NCBI RefSeq assembly: GCF_900496995.4
Contig: NC_044011.1
Location: forward strand, 26,258,041 to 26,322,040
DNA: 64,000 bases
Direction of reading: 5' to 3'
Source: Aquila chrysaetos chrysaetos
Taxonomy: Eukaryota; Chordata; Aves; Accipitriformes; Accipitridae
Below are positions 36,101 to 63,602 of the stretch, one piece after another. The position numbers and the translations under genes were made by a program. The stretch's first letter is position 1. Each line of letters opens with the position of its first letter. Under the pieces are notes generated by a model that worked only from the letters and a program-made list of their open reading frames with translations, ran no database searches and was not told the origin of the DNA.

Positions 36101-39100
36101 CGAGTGGATGGTTTCACAATTGTAATAACTGCCTCATATCTGTAAGAAACACATAGTAATAGTCTTATTTCAAGCTCAACAAATTAGAGAACTACTAAGT
36201 ATTTTCCACATTTTAAAATTCACTTACTTTTTTTTCTTCTTCTTTATGTATTTATCTTGAGCAAATTCTGTTTTGTCTCTGAATGTTGTACTGTTCTCTA
36301 TTAACTGTTGAACTATTTCCTTGGAAGAGACAGTTTATTTTTATTATAGCTGGTACTTATTTCTCATTCATTTCATATATAGTATTTTTTTAAAAAACAC
36401 TGAAAATATTTTCTTCCAGTAAAGGCATGTATACCATTAACTTCTATTGACATTAATGGCAAAGTAAATTTCTATTAATCAACATGACAAGCGAGGCACT
36501 ACCCTGACTATGTGCAGGAATTTAATCATATACTTCTGTCTCTAGGTGTCCTTTTTAACTACATAATGCCAGCATAAAAATGATAAACTGAAAATGGTTA
36601 TCCTGGAAATGGGGTATTTTGTGGGGAAGGAGTCTAGTAGGTGCCAGAACTAACCCATGAGAGAGGGCAGACCTGTATGGCCAGAAATGAAGAAAAAGCA
36701 GGATTATTCCTTTCAGCATCAGCAAGTTGTTATTTCAGCCCTTACTGTGAAGCCTTAGTAGCTAAATATTCTTATCCTATGCTGAATGTGAATGACACTA
36801 CCCTGCTTCCTCTAAGTGATTAGCTACTTTCAATTATTCTGTATTTACAATGAGGCAGAGTTATGTTTATTGTCAGTTACTATGGCACAACTGACATATA
36901 TTCTGTCAGTGTAACATTCCCCGTAGTAACTGGATTACATGACAGTACCCCAAGTCCTGTGTGAAGCTATACAGGCAAAAATATCTTACAAAAACAAAAC
37001 AAAACAAGGAACCTGATGTCATATGTAATATTTACTTTAATCCAGCTCCTGCCTTCCTCTTTGGGTCTCTTGTCTGACTTTAGCATCTCTCTCTCTGCAG
37101 GTATCTTTTTTCCATCTTGTGCTAGTTCTTCCCCTATACTCTGGATACTTATCAGACATCTCCCTTACCCACTTAATTCTGTCTGTCTCCCAAATTGTGC
37201 TAGGCTCCTGTACCAACTCCTTGCACGATGTCAAACTCCTTAGCATTTACAATTTCCTACAATACTCCTGCCGACTTCTTCCTTCTCCAGCTCCCAGGTT
37301 TTCCTAGAATTCCAGTTTTTGTTTCCTGGTCTCCTTGTTCTAATCTCCTCCCTTTGACAATCCAACTCTTCCTCATACTTTTGGGTTCCAGCTGGAGGGA
37401 TCACTAAGACCTCCAACAAAAAAAAAATTTCCATTGCTCAGGGTTTGTCTCCATGCCTGCAATACAAGAACAAATGCTGCAGAGTGCTATTTTGGTTGTT
37501 GTGATCAAAGTAGTTTAATTGCTAAAATTGTAAGTTTCTATAAAACGTGTAGGAAGAGCAATAGTATAATCCAGCCACACAGGATTCTGGAGAGGGTGGT
37601 GGTGAGGAATGACAAAAGGAGTATTTTCAATGTGGACACTGCCTCTCCCATTGCACTTTAAGAATCTGCTCCAAAATACAGCAGTGCAAGTACTTCTCAC
37701 TTGCTATTGCTGCTTTTCAAGCCATTATTTCTTAAAGTCCTTCAAACACTTAAAATGTGTTATTAATGGTGTGAAACAGCATATCTTTCTTTTTTTGCCT
37801 TATTCTTGGAAAAAGTTAAAGGCCGTGTCTGGGTTGTTTTGTTGGGGTTTTTTGTTCCAGTAAAATTTACAGTGGGAAAACTGGGGAATGTTTCTCTAGG
37901 GTAAGCAAAAGCCAAAAGGAAGCTGCAGAACTATGCAATGCCCTGGGAATACATGCCACTTCATGTCTTCATCCTAACACCTATCCCTCAGGACCTGGGA
38001 AGATTTGGAAAGTGATGGGAAATCAAACCCCATTAACACCAAGGTTGGTTTATTTCAAATAACAATCATCTCTAAACTGAGCCTGCGTCACAAAGACATG
38101 CCATTCACAAACACAAGTTCAGATTTTACCAGACATTTATGGAAGACTAATATTTATTGCTGCTAATATAACACAGTCTAAAATGAATATCCAGCTACAG
38201 TTCAGAAACCAGAGTTAACAAAAGTAGGCTATTTCAATAACCTAAAATAAAAAGTATGGTAGATATATGGCACAGACATGCTGAGGACACACAGAAAAGC
38301 CAGAGTGATCCTGCCACGGCTAATGAGAACGAATAGAAACCGTCAAAGCTATCAGACCGATTAGTACATTCTTCTCAAAGAGATAACACAACGAGCAGTA
38401 CAACCATGGAAACAGAAGCATTCTAAACTCCTTGGACCCATCCATTATTAAGCAGGCAAAAGCAGAACAGCAAGATGCAAAGAGATGAACTTGATGTAAG
38501 CATGAGCAATTTCTTATTTTTATTAGAAATGGTAAACCAAAGATGAGAGAGAATTTTGCCTGGTAACATGTGCAGAACAGAACTGGCTGCAATGGTTTAT
38601 TAACATTTAAGATGGCCTCACTTCTTTTTGACAAAGTGGAGGGTAAAAACCAATCCCTTTTCTAACAGAACAGAACTGATCTCTCAAGAATATTCCTAGC
38701 TTTTGAGGTGCAGATAAAACACAGGCATCACATGTGTTTGGTAGGTACCGCCTAGAGGCCCAGTGATAGTACATTTGTTACGTAGTGTTATTTGTTAATG
38801 TTTCGGTGTTTATCCATAATCCTTTCCTACACCTTTGATAGTTTAATTATTGCACGATTTTAATATGTCTGTAACACAGAAACAGTATTTTGAATCTTAT
38901 AGACAAACAAAGCTAAAAGGTGATTATGCAAGCTGTATTTCCTTAACAGAATAGTATTCCTTTTTGTCTGTTAGGACTTCTGATGCCATAAAAATTTTAC
39001 TCTCTATTGACAAAGTTGCCAACCTTACATGAAGTTTTCTCTGAAGATAGCCTTTGCATTTTTGTAAAAACAGATCTTTAGGAAAAACATGACTTGAGCA

Positions 39101-42100
39101 GAAGAACAAAGAAAAAGCACCAAAATCTATGCACCCATAAAAAGAATAGCCTATTTCATAAACTAAAGTATAACCATCAAGGTAGCACAGAAATGACACC
39201 AAAACCTTATTTTTACCTGTCCTTTAATACCCTTGTCCTTCAAAGCCTTTATGTCATCATGAGTCAGTTTTTGAGACTTTCCATCGTCAACTATGTTACG
39301 ATTATCTGTACCTGCTTCTTTTGTTTCTAAAGGAAAAGGATATAGATTTGTAAAATCTAGCTCTAAATATCTTTAAGTTGGAGAAACATGATTTTAGTTT
39401 CACAGAAAGCAGAATTCTCAGGATTAAACCCACATGCTTCATGGCCTTGCAAATTATTGCCTAAGCAATCAATAAAACGTAATATGTAAAATATACCTTA
39501 ATATATGTATTTTCACCCAAACTAAGATTCAAATTTTCTCCCATATTAAAAAGCTTATTTGTTACAGGGCTAGTGAAACAGCAGATCAAGACAAAACCAT
39601 GCACTTTTATGACAGAAAGAATATAAGTAACGTTAAGTTAACAAATGATTAATAGAAAGCTTTTCCATCATCTTTGGTATTATCAAAGAAACAAATTAAT
39701 TGGAACTCGTTTTTCCAAATACCGGTCAATCCTCTGTAATACCTGTGGTAGTCTCTTCCACCTCTTGCTTTGGCTGGAGGTTTCCACCACTGGTTACTTC
39801 AAATGTAGTTCCATAAATATGTCCGATGGCATTATCCAGATAGAACCATTGCTTCTCAAAAATAATTTTTCTGAAATAATAAAAAAGTTAATGATATTAA
39901 AAGCATTATTTATACTATGTCTGAAACCCACAAACTAAACTATAGCTTCATATATGCCATTTTTACCTATATCCTTGAAGAAAACCAGGACAAGCATAAA
40001 AAGTGAAATGCTAACTACTGTTAAACACAAAACCACATTAAACTGGTTAGAAAAAGAACAAAGAACTTAAATCAAGTGTACAGTAAGAAAAATATTTTTT
40101 TTTAGTTCAAAAGAATTCTAAAATCACAGATAAAACAAGGATATAGCACTTGAATTGTATAGTACCATTGTTGACAGAGAAAGTCAGAACAAGGCAAGGA
40201 ATGAAAATAATCTAAAGTATCTTAAATCTGGACCGGGTCATGCAGATTAGTGCAAAAAGATGAGCATGAACCTGTATTTTGCAGAGCTCCTTTGAAATAA
40301 CATTTGCCAAAAGACTATGAAGAAAACAGACAGCAGAATATCTTGTAATCTTAGAAATGTTTAATAAAAAAAAAAGGGGGGGAAGGATTTTATTATCCCT
40401 TTCATTTTGGTTGCAGTAAGGGAGGTTTGCATTCTTCCTTCTTCAGACAAAACAGGATCCACAAAGCCTTTAACTTTCAGACTGACCTACAAAGGTTTCC
40501 TTGATAACCAGAGAAATACCGATCTTGTAAAATGAAACAGGTACCAGTGTATATGCCACACTCACATCTGAATCAAAAGGTAGTAATATGAGCTCTTATT
40601 ATGCTGATTATACTCATCACTAATTCTGAAGCTAAGCAAAAAGGTTGAGTTCTTTGTTATTTCCAGTTTTCTACTGACTGAAGTACGCAATTCATGCATA
40701 CATTTTACATATGATATTATTTATACCCCCAAATACAATCCAGAATTTAAATAAAGCATAAGAATAAAGTTTTGTCAGAGACATTACCAAATCCTCTTAA
40801 TAAAAAATTAAGGACATTATAGTTGCTCCTGTAAAGTCTATTAATCCCTGCCAACCCAGATTTTAAAATAATAAATGACTATAAAAGACTTGAAATGACT
40901 GAAAATAATTTAAATGGATAAGAAGTTATGTGCATGTGCTCAAATTTCATTCTGATGACCATTCTAAATAGAATATCCAACCACAGCTATTGTCACATAT
41001 TCTTGGAGTGTCCTCACCCTCATCAGATTATAGAAAAGGAAAAATTAACATAAAAGTTATTTAATTTCCCGTGGCAATATTTACTCTTTGACTGTTTTTC
41101 TTTCTTTTGTGATAGGGGTTTTAAACAAAAACTGAAGAGGGACCTAATGCACAGATCTTGGCAGTGCTCTGCAGGCTAACAGAGTAACTACCTGATTTTG
41201 GTGCCAGATTCTACTGGTGAACATTAAGCCTGTCAATAACCAGTACTCCCAAATTCCTAGGTCTGAGCTATGCCATTTTTAAACCAGTCTCATTCAAGCA
41301 TAGTACCTTTAAATCTCCATGCTACTGAATCAGATGTCTGGCCACATTACCCAATACTGACTTCTACACATTGGTCTATAAAATTGTCTGCTGCAAGGGG
41401 AAGAGCCCAGGCTGTGTCCACTGATTATAGTATTTCCTGCTGGGGTGCAGGCACTTCTTGCTATGCCAGTTGGCCTAGGAAAAAGAAATAGGAGACCTTT
41501 CGTAGCATCCTCTCCAAAGCAGTAATTATTCAGAACCCACAGCTAGCATCTTCCTACAGTCTAACACCGATGAGAACACTGAAGCCAATCCCTATTAACA
41601 AGGCAATGCCGCATCTCGCAGAAATTACATGCCACAGCGAGATGAGTATGACGAAGATATGCTTTTCAGGCTGCTGCACCTTTTCTCCTCTTCAATCGGC
41701 ACCAGTTTGACAACGACAAGAAAAAAACATCTTAAATATCTTTCAAATTCTTACAAGAAACGCAGCCAGGAGATCTTCCGGGGTTTTTTTGGTCACAGGA
41801 ACTGAGACGGCATTAAAATCTTTCACGCTGCCTGTCACATCGGCCTAGCGAGGCCGTTATTTCTGACTGGCACCGCACTAAAGCTGTGGGTCACATCGGC
41901 ACCCTCCTTCCCTCAGGCGGGGCCGCGCGACGACCGTTGGAGTCTCCTCACGAGAGGGTGGGGAGAAGGGAAGGCGGAAACCTCGGCTGACGGAGAGATG
42001 ACAAGCGAGATCGAAAGCCCCGGACCGGCCCCTCACCTCCTCCTCAGCACGGGTACCGCTTTGAAGACGTCGTCCCGCTTCAGGACGGCGCAATCACCCT

Positions 42101-42137
42101 CACAAATGCGCGGGCCCGGACTCCTACCGTCCTCCAT
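26943..42137 (-). CDS. TRMT6: tRNA (adenine(58)-N(1)) methyltransferase non-catalytic subunit TRM6, eleven coding exons
   Basis: TRMT6 pairs with the catalytic subunit TRMT61A in a nuclear tetramer that methylates A58 of tRNAs; TRMT6 binds the tRNA and lacks a working SAM site. Read on the minus strand, eleven exons join in frame to 484 aa (human 497). Landmarks: the N-terminal VLKRDDVFKAV, the exon 2 FEKQWFYLDN, a Lys run (IKKKKKKY) at the exon 4/5 junction, NKMIVMETCAGLVLGAVMERMGG in exon 6 (the degenerate Rossmann region), YPGGGPVRAATSCFGFPK, a fast-evolving acidic linker, then FHPTPLLLSLLEFVAPSRPFVVYCQYKE, RERGGVINL, SETWLRNYQVLPDRSHPK and SGGGGYLLSG in the C-terminal half. The start has a strong GCGATGG context and matches the family N-terminus, although the frame stays open upstream. 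Intron 5 holds a solo LTR and introns 6 and 8 hold homopolymers. Confidence 0.97.
28520..28606 (-). CDS. TRMT6: TRMT6 coding exon 10
   Basis: It encodes PLLECYTKLRERGGVINLKL and SETWLRNYQ; phase 0 at both ends. Only an 84-bp intron separates it from exon 9. Confidence 0.95.
28691..28793 (-). CDS. TRMT6: TRMT6 coding exon 9
   Basis: It encodes LIVASKFHPTPLLLSLLEF and SRPFVVYCQYKE. The acceptor is TTCTGCAG. Confidence 0.95.
29390..29404. repeat. Poly(C) tract (15 bp)
   Basis: An uninterrupted C run in TRMT6 intron 8. Confidence 0.9.
31730..31751. repeat. Poly(T) tract (22 bp)
   Basis: An uninterrupted T run in TRMT6 intron 8, that is poly(A) in the sense transcript. Confidence 0.9.
31996..32081 (-). 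CDS. TRMT6: TRMT6 coding exon 8
   Basis: It encodes a basic, probably helical stretch (VREKQRKQWERRKKLIE, then ALLREKNADG). Donor GTGAGT, phase 2. Confidence 0.93.
32321..32685 (-). CDS. TRMT6: TRMT6 coding exon 7
   Basis: The longest exon: it begins with GYGSIIQMYPGGGPVRAATS, continues through FPLSKVDSLLSGTF, and ends in a Glu/Asn/Lys-rich linker that is the least conserved part of the protein. Confidence 0.96.
33061..33078. repeat. Poly(A) tract (18 bp)
   Basis: An uninterrupted A run in TRMT6 intron 6. Confidence 0.9.
33937..34061 (-). CDS. TRMT6: TRMT6 coding exon 6
   Basis: It encodes HLRYDTLAQMLTLGNIRAGN followed by KMIVMETCAGLVLGAVMERMG, the degenerate cofactor-fold region of TRM6 proteins. 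Confidence 0.96.
35195..35966 (+). mobile_element. Solo LTR of an endogenous retrovirus in TRMT6 intron 5
   Basis: A 772-bp segment begins TGTGACGG and ends GCAACA, with the TG...CA termini of an LTR. It carries an AATAAA about 55 bp before its 3' end, followed by a U5-like tail. The flanking pentamers TGTAT and TATAT match at four of five positions, consistent with a decayed 5-bp target-site duplication. Base composition (GC- and CpG-rich left part) differs from the AT-rich intron. There is no internal retroviral sequence, so this is a solo LTR. It lies antisense to TRMT6, 90 bp beyond the exon 5 donor side. The family is not identified. Confidence 0.65.
36056..36139 (-). CDS. TRMT6: TRMT6 coding exon 5
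   Basis: It encodes YEAVITIVKPSTRILSTMYY and AREPGKI. It is separated from exon 4 by only 88 bp. Confidence 0.95.
36228..36319 (-). CDS. TRMT6: TRMT6 coding exon 4
   Basis: It encodes EIVQQLIENSTTFRDKTEF, AQDKYI and a Lys run; the donor GTAAGTG directly follows eight A residues. Confidence 0.94.
36320..39216 (-). other. TRMT6 intron 3
   Basis: A 2.9-kb AT-rich intron with no exon, transposon or RNA gene that I can recognise. Confidence 0.65.
39217..39326 (-). CDS. TRMT6: TRMT6 coding exon 3
   Basis: It encodes TKEAGTDNRNIVDDGKSQKL and DDIKALKDKGIKG, near-identical to the family. It ends in phase 0. Confidence 0.95.
39743..39870 (-). CDS. TRMT6: TRMT6 coding exon 2
   Basis: It encodes KIIFEKQWFYLDNAIGH and YGTTFEVTSGGNLQPK. 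The acceptor is ATTTCAG. Confidence 0.95.
42037..42137 (-). CDS. TRMT6: TRMT6 coding exon 1
   Basis: It encodes MEDGRSPGPRICEGDCAVLK and RDDVFKAVPVLRR; donor GTGAGG, phase 2. Upstream in-frame codons exist, but family alignment and a strong initiation context favour this ATG. Confidence 0.93.
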
Positions 42138-42200
42138 CGCCGCCGCCGCTCGTGCGCTTCCCGTCGCGGGCGTGGCCAGTGCGCACGCGCCGCTCGCCCG

Positions 42201-42205
42201 CCAAT
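42201..42205 (+). promoter_or_regulatory. CCAAT box
   Basis: CCAAT lies 64 bp upstream of the TRMT6 start codon, in a GCCAATGG context; candidate NF-Y site. Confidence 0.45.
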
Positions 42206-42314
42206 GGCAGAGCAGGCGCGGGGAGGGGCGGCAGCGCCTGCGCAATGAAGCACTACTCGCCAAAGCGAAGGGCGAGTGGGCGGAGTGAGACCCCCTCGGA
42301 AGGGCAAGAGCCGG

Positions 42315-42319
42315 CCAAT
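42315..42319 (+). promoter_or_regulatory. CCAAT box
   Basis: CCAAT in a GGCCAATGAG context near the middle of the shared promoter; candidate NF-Y site. Confidence 0.5.
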
Positions 42320-42374
42320 GAGGAAGGGCGAGCCGCTCCCCCTGCTCCATGGCAACGCCATATGCTCCCCCGTG

Positions 42375-42379
42375 ATTGG
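42375..42379 (-). promoter_or_regulatory. Inverted CCAAT box
   Basis: ATTGG in a TGATTGGTTG context, the third NF-Y-like site in the shared promoter. Confidence 0.5.
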
Positions 42380-42387
42380 TTGCGGCG

Positions 42388-42394
42388 CCGGAAG
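42388..42394 (+). promoter_or_regulatory. ETS-family site
   Basis: CCGGAAG matches the GABPA/ELK consensus typical of bidirectional CpG promoters and lies 16 bp from the E2F motif. Confidence 0.5.
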
Positions 42395-42403
42395 GAGCGT
42401 ATC

Positions 42404-42413
42404 GGCGCCAAAA
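42404..42413 (-). promoter_or_regulatory. E2F site
   Basis: On the minus strand it reads TTTTGGCGCC, matching the E2F consensus TTTSSCGC. It lies about 300 bp before the MCM8 start, consistent with the known E2F control of MCM-family genes. Confidence 0.6.
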
Positions 42414-42714
42414 TAGAACTCCGAGAGGGGGTACGAACACCCTCGCGAGTGGTGGCTCTTGCTGCGGGAGGTCGGTGTCGTTGTTTCGTCCCCTCATCGC
42501 TGGGGCCGCTTAACGGAGCTCCTCTTTGCTTTCTTGTGGTAGGGAGAGGGACGCCGGATTTTCCTCAGGGCCTTCGCTCCCAGCCCAGCAGGCGAAGCCC
42601 GCCTCTGCCCCCCCGGCAAATAACCCTCGTTTAAATTAAATGTCTTCTGGTAAAATTTCAGTTTCTTTAGCTCAGTTTGCCGTCGTGTCCCCAAACTGAC
42701 GCCTGCGGAGCGAG

Positions 42715-59774
<17,060 letters not shown>

Positions 59775-59844
59775 AGAGAGCCATTGTGATAAACTTTCTT
59801 GAGACATAATCGTTACATCCAGAATGAACTGATGGACCTGCAGC

Positions 59845-59850
59845 AATAAA
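59845..59850 (+). terminator. MCM8: MCM8 poly(A) signal (proximal candidate)
   Basis: AATAAA lies 71 bp after the stop codon, giving a very short 3' UTR. A second AATAAA at 60679-60684 would give about 0.9 kb. Both may be used. Confidence 0.55.
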
Positions 59851-60678
59851 GCACGCTGAACTGCAGCCTAGCACAGTAGTCGATGCTCTGCTGGCACAGA
59901 TGCTTACTGAGGTGTGGGACTCCCTTTCAGAAACTAGCAGTTGCCCGCAGGCTTGCTTTAAGCTGCCAGCGGACAAACTGACATGTGGTATTGCTGCTTG
60001 ACTCATTCTGTAGGTCTGCTAGCCCAAATGAGACTCTGTAAGACTAGCATGTACTTTATCCTCCTTGAGGAGTGCATAGTGTGTTTTATATTGACATTAT
60101 CACAGTGCCACAACAGATTCTACTTCCAAAAGAGATGTTGGACCCACAAATTTAAAACCAGAAATCTTTTGTGAGAGATGATGTGAGTTGTATTTTTAGC
60201 ACTGTAGTTCATTAGAGGAATTTAAAGTATAGAAATGTTTCCAAAAAGTCAGAAACCTTCATGTTGATACAACACAGTTTTATAGCTGTTAAGAAGTGAT
60301 ACCTTATTGAAACTGACTTGATTTTCTGCTTTGCAGCTCTGTATTGGTCTTTGTATCTGAGATTTTATTTGAAACACAAGTCTGATTTAAGAAAATATCT
60401 TTATTACAATATTTAATTTGTAAAACAGGAACTGGATTTTATTTATGTCTTTCATTAAACTTTATATATGAGAAATCTGTGATTTGTTCAAGAGCATTAT
60501 ACAGTACCAGTGAACACTGGTGTGGGTGTTAATGGCTGTTACCAGATATGTTAACACGAACATGTTACATCTGTTTCTGGGTAACTCTGTTCCTGCCGCA
60601 GAAGAATGTGTGTTCTGCAAGAGAGTAAAGTGCTGGATATTTCCTGATTTTTACAAAATCGGAATCACGGTCTAGTGC

Positions 60679-60684
60679 AATAAA
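60679..60684 (+). terminator. MCM8: MCM8 poly(A) signal (distal candidate)
   Basis: AATAAA in a TGCAATAAAATGG context, about 905 bp after the MCM8 stop codon. Confidence 0.45.
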
Positions 60685-61464
60685 ATGGCAGATGAGAAGC
60701 TTTCAGTCTAAGTATTTGGAAAAAAAAAATAATTCAGGCATGCATTGCTGATACTTCTGTTTTCCCTCCTTTTTTTCTAAGGTAAAATATGATACATAAA
60801 TTGTAAGACAAGAAAATAAGCTTCATCGTTTCTGCTTAAGTGACATAAGGATCTGATTTGATCTGATTTGCAGCATGCTTCCACAGCAATTTTGTATGAA
60901 AACACAAGCTTTATAGATTTGAAAGAACATGTTAAACTGCTCAATGCTACCTTAGTGTGAATCTACTTCAATATCTAATTTGAAGGATGGGATGCTTAAG
61001 AGAAAACTAAGCAGCTGTAGCACTACATATGAACTCAAGTGGCAAGCAGCCTGCTCTTTCCAGGTTGTGTTTGCTCATGAGGGTAACTGTGGTTAACGGC
61101 TTTTTTTTTTTTAATGGATGAACTCTCTGTCTACATGTGCATACGGTAGTTGTCATCTGTCTGTGAGAGCATTTGGGCAGCAGAGGAGATGCACCTTCCT
61201 GCAAACTGGGAGTTAATCCTACATGAGGAGGCAACCTATTCTATCACAGCTAATGGGAAGCAGGTGTTAGATGTTGATTTCTTAACCTTTGCTAGCAGCT
61301 TACTGCAGAGTTTGGGGTGGTTTTGGTTTGGTTGGGTGGGGGTTTTTTGTTTTCTACTTTGAGAAGATTTCTTCTGACTTGCACAATACAACCAGGGCAT
61401 AACAGGTAGAGGACAGAACTGGAATTTCTGCCCTCCCTGCTTAGTGTCACCATGTCCAGGTGTG

Positions 61465-61640
61465 GGTGCTGAACTTTACCAGGTTCCTGTCAAACTAATA
61501 CTCTGCCTGTTGAGGTCCCTCTGGATGGCAGCAGGACCCCCTCCCGCCCCAGCCCCGGTGTATCTGCCACTCTTTTGTGTCACCTGTGCCCTTGCTAATG
61601 GTGCACCCTGCCCCAGCATCCAGGTCATGTTCTTCTAGTC
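61465..61640. mobile_element. Probable degraded interspersed-repeat fragment (CR1-like)
   Basis: GAGGTCCCTCTGGATGGCA, then GTGTATCTGCCACTC, TTTGTGTCACCTG, TTGCTAATGGTGCACCCTGC and CATCCAGGTCAT, occur in the order and spacing of a very common avian repeat that I associate with CR1. The copy is diverged and internally altered. Family and orientation are uncertain. Confidence 0.45.
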
Positions 61641-61804
61641 CTGCCCTTGCCCTCCCCACGTTTAAAAAATAATTATTAAAAAAAATATCTAATTGAGTCA
61701 GTGGAGGAATTAATAAATTAAGTCATACACATTTTAGCTACTCTTTCTTGATTCTTTCAAACAGCTGCGGAAGAGGTAGAGTTAAATACCCTACATTCGA
61801 CAGG

Positions 61805-61920
61805 TTGGGGTTTTTTGTTTCTCTTGGGTGGGTTTTTTTGCTTTCGTTTGGGGTTTTTGTTTGTTTGTCTTTCGGTTGGTTGGTTTGGGTTTTTTGTTTG
61901 GTTTTGTTTTTGTTTGAAGA
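61805..61920. repeat. T/G-rich low-complexity tract
   Basis: Irregular GTTTT and GGTTTT units run for about 115 bp with no fixed period. Confidence 0.8.
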
Positions 61921-62239
61921 GCCTCCCTTTGTTTTGCTAGTTATTGACTGTTGTGTGTAATTAAAGCTGATTGAACACCTGGGCCTCAAATCTTAGCTGG
62001 ATGGTAAACTGATGCCAGAAACCTGAAACATACCAGCGTCCCTGGGCGTTAGGGAAGGTGGGCAGGAACAAGCCTCAGACGCAAACAAGAGATTGCACCC
62101 AGAAAAGTAAATTCTTTCTCCTTGAGCTAAAGTAAACGTGGGCGAGGGAGGGAGGGCGAAGAACAAGTACGCAGAACAAGAGACTTCTTAAGTCCTCTCA
62201 GGAGTCTCTTACGCTAAAGCAAACCTTCACCTTCCTCCG

Positions 62240-63480
62240 TTAAGGGCTTGCAAGAGAACAGCTGGAGCAAAAACGCGCGGCCCCACGGAGCCGCCCTGCC
62301 ATGCCGCCATAGGCGCCGCCGTCCGCGCCCGGGGGCCCCCGGGGGAGACCCTCGGCCGGCAGGTAGGTAGGCCGGAAAACAGCAGAAAAGCGGGTTTCCC
62401 CTTATTTCTGCTCACAGCTGGGATTTACTTTTTAATTCGGCCGCCGGGGGTGGCAGCCTGCCGTAAAGCGCGCGGCCCGGCGGCGAGGGGGCTGCCGTAA
62501 AGCGCCGCAAAAAGTCGCGCGTCCCCCCCACCCCTCGCCGCACACGCACAGCCCGCGGCTCATACCGTGTCCCCGCGCCCCCCCCCCCGCCGGTCTGTCG
62601 GGGCGGCGGATGGCGCCGGCGGCGGCGGCGGGAGGCCGCTCGCTCCCGCGGGCAGGGCCGCAGCGCGCGTAGGGGCCGCGGGCAGGCGCCACCCCACACC
62701 ATGCTGGCCGCCGCTTGGCTGGGCAGGGGTTTCTGGGGGCTTCTTCGCGGCGCGGGGCGGAGGCGGCCGGGCGGCGGCGCAAGGCCTCTGGCCGGCCGAC
62801 CCGGGGCGGTGGCGACGGCGGAGGGGCGCGGCGGCGGGGCGGGCGGCCGCCGCCATGGCAACAGCGGCGTCTTCTGCCTGGCGGCGGCCGCGGGGACTCT
62901 GGCGAGGCCGCGCGCGGCGCCCGCCCTGCGGCAGCACCAGTGGCTGCTGCGCGAGCCCCAGCGGCTGCTGCGCGCGCCCGCCGCCGCCTGGCGCCTCCTC
63001 AGCGGCGGGAGCGGGCAGCGGCGGGCGGGGAGCGGCGGGGCCGGGCCGCCGGAGCCCCCCCGGGAGCGGCGTGTGGCGGGGCGCTACGCTGAGCTGGTAC
63101 GTGACCGTCGGGGTCGGGGGTCGCTGACGGGCTCGGGGGGGCGCTTGTTACCCCGGGGGAGGGGGCGCGAAGGTCCCGCTGCCTGCGGGCCACGGATGTC
63201 GCGCCCGACTTTGCAGCCGAACGAGGGCTTTTGGGGTCCCTCGGTGGCGGGCGGCGTAACCTCCTTTTGAGGGCTGAGTTAATGTTTAGTAGTAGTTCGA
63301 GGCCGCGTCCCTGTGTCCTGCGCAAAGGGCAGGTTGCTCCCAGGAACTTGCGAGGCTTTCTGGCCGGTCCAACTTCAAGCGCCTGTTTGCCTCGCTTAGT
63401 TCTGCTGGGCGCCAAGGTCGGGTTTGCCTTCCCGGCCTGAAGTTTTTGCCTTCTTGCTTTACAGTATGAAAACCCCTGGA
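62240..63480. promoter_or_regulatory. CRLS1: CpG island promoter of CRLS1
   Basis: Very GC- and CpG-rich DNA covers about 450 bp upstream of CRLS1, all of exon 1 and the short intron 1. There is no TATA box, as expected for a broadly expressed mitochondrial enzyme gene. High GC alone explains the long open frames on both strands here. Confidence 0.8.
62701..63096 (+). CDS. CRLS1: CRLS1 coding exon 1
   Basis: 132 codons, ending GRYAEL before donor GTACGT; phase 0. Another frame is also open across it, but only this one joins exon 2 after a targeting-peptide-like start. Confidence 0.9.
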
Positions 63481-63602
63481 CGATCCCAAATATACTCTCG
63501 ATGGCAAGAATGGGTTTGGCGCCAGTTTTAGGGTATTTGATCGTTGAAGAAAACTTCCGTGTTGCGCTAGGTGTCTTTGTTTTGGCCGGCGTAACGGATT
63601 TG
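62701..63602 (+). CDS. CRLS1: Cardiolipin synthase, first two coding exons (truncated by the window end)
   Basis: Cardiolipin synthase of the inner mitochondrial membrane joins CDP-diacylglycerol and phosphatidylglycerol to make cardiolipin. Exon 1 (62701-63096) encodes 132 residues. [19 protein letters not shown] and the following Arg-rich stretch have the features of a mitochondrial targeting peptide, and the rest is Ala/Gly/Arg-rich and unlike other species. Exon 2 (63465-63602) encodes the conserved [20 protein letters not shown] and [18 protein letters not shown], the start of the CDP-alcohol phosphotransferase domain with its first membrane helix. The catalytic DG...AR motif should follow in exon 3, outside the window. 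The human protein is 301 aa, so about 60% is present. The start is the ATG giving the targeting peptide, in a CACACCATGC context. Confidence 0.95.
63465..63602 (+). CDS. CRLS1: CRLS1 coding exon 2
   Basis: 46 codons, near-identical to the family over YENPWTIPN and LAPVLGYLI; acceptor TTTACAG, donor GTATGT. Confidence 0.97.

Larger units (their letters stand above)
60700..62240. other. Intergenic region between MCM8 and CRLS1
   Basis: No coding exon is supported. It contains a probable old repeat fragment (61465-61640) and a T/G-rich simple tract (about 61805-61920). Confidence 0.65.

Noticed and set aside
42033-42497. Extension of TRMT6 upstream of the chosen ATG (the frame is open to 42497)
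   Set aside because: The upstream part is CpG-island promoter sequence; the family N-terminus aligns at the 42137 ATG, which has a strong initiation context.
62412-62937. Minus-strand frames of 116-149 codons opposite CRLS1 exon 1
   Set aside because: Extreme GC content suppresses stop codons; the translations are Arg/Pro/Ala low complexity, and the plus-strand CRLS1 exon explains the region.
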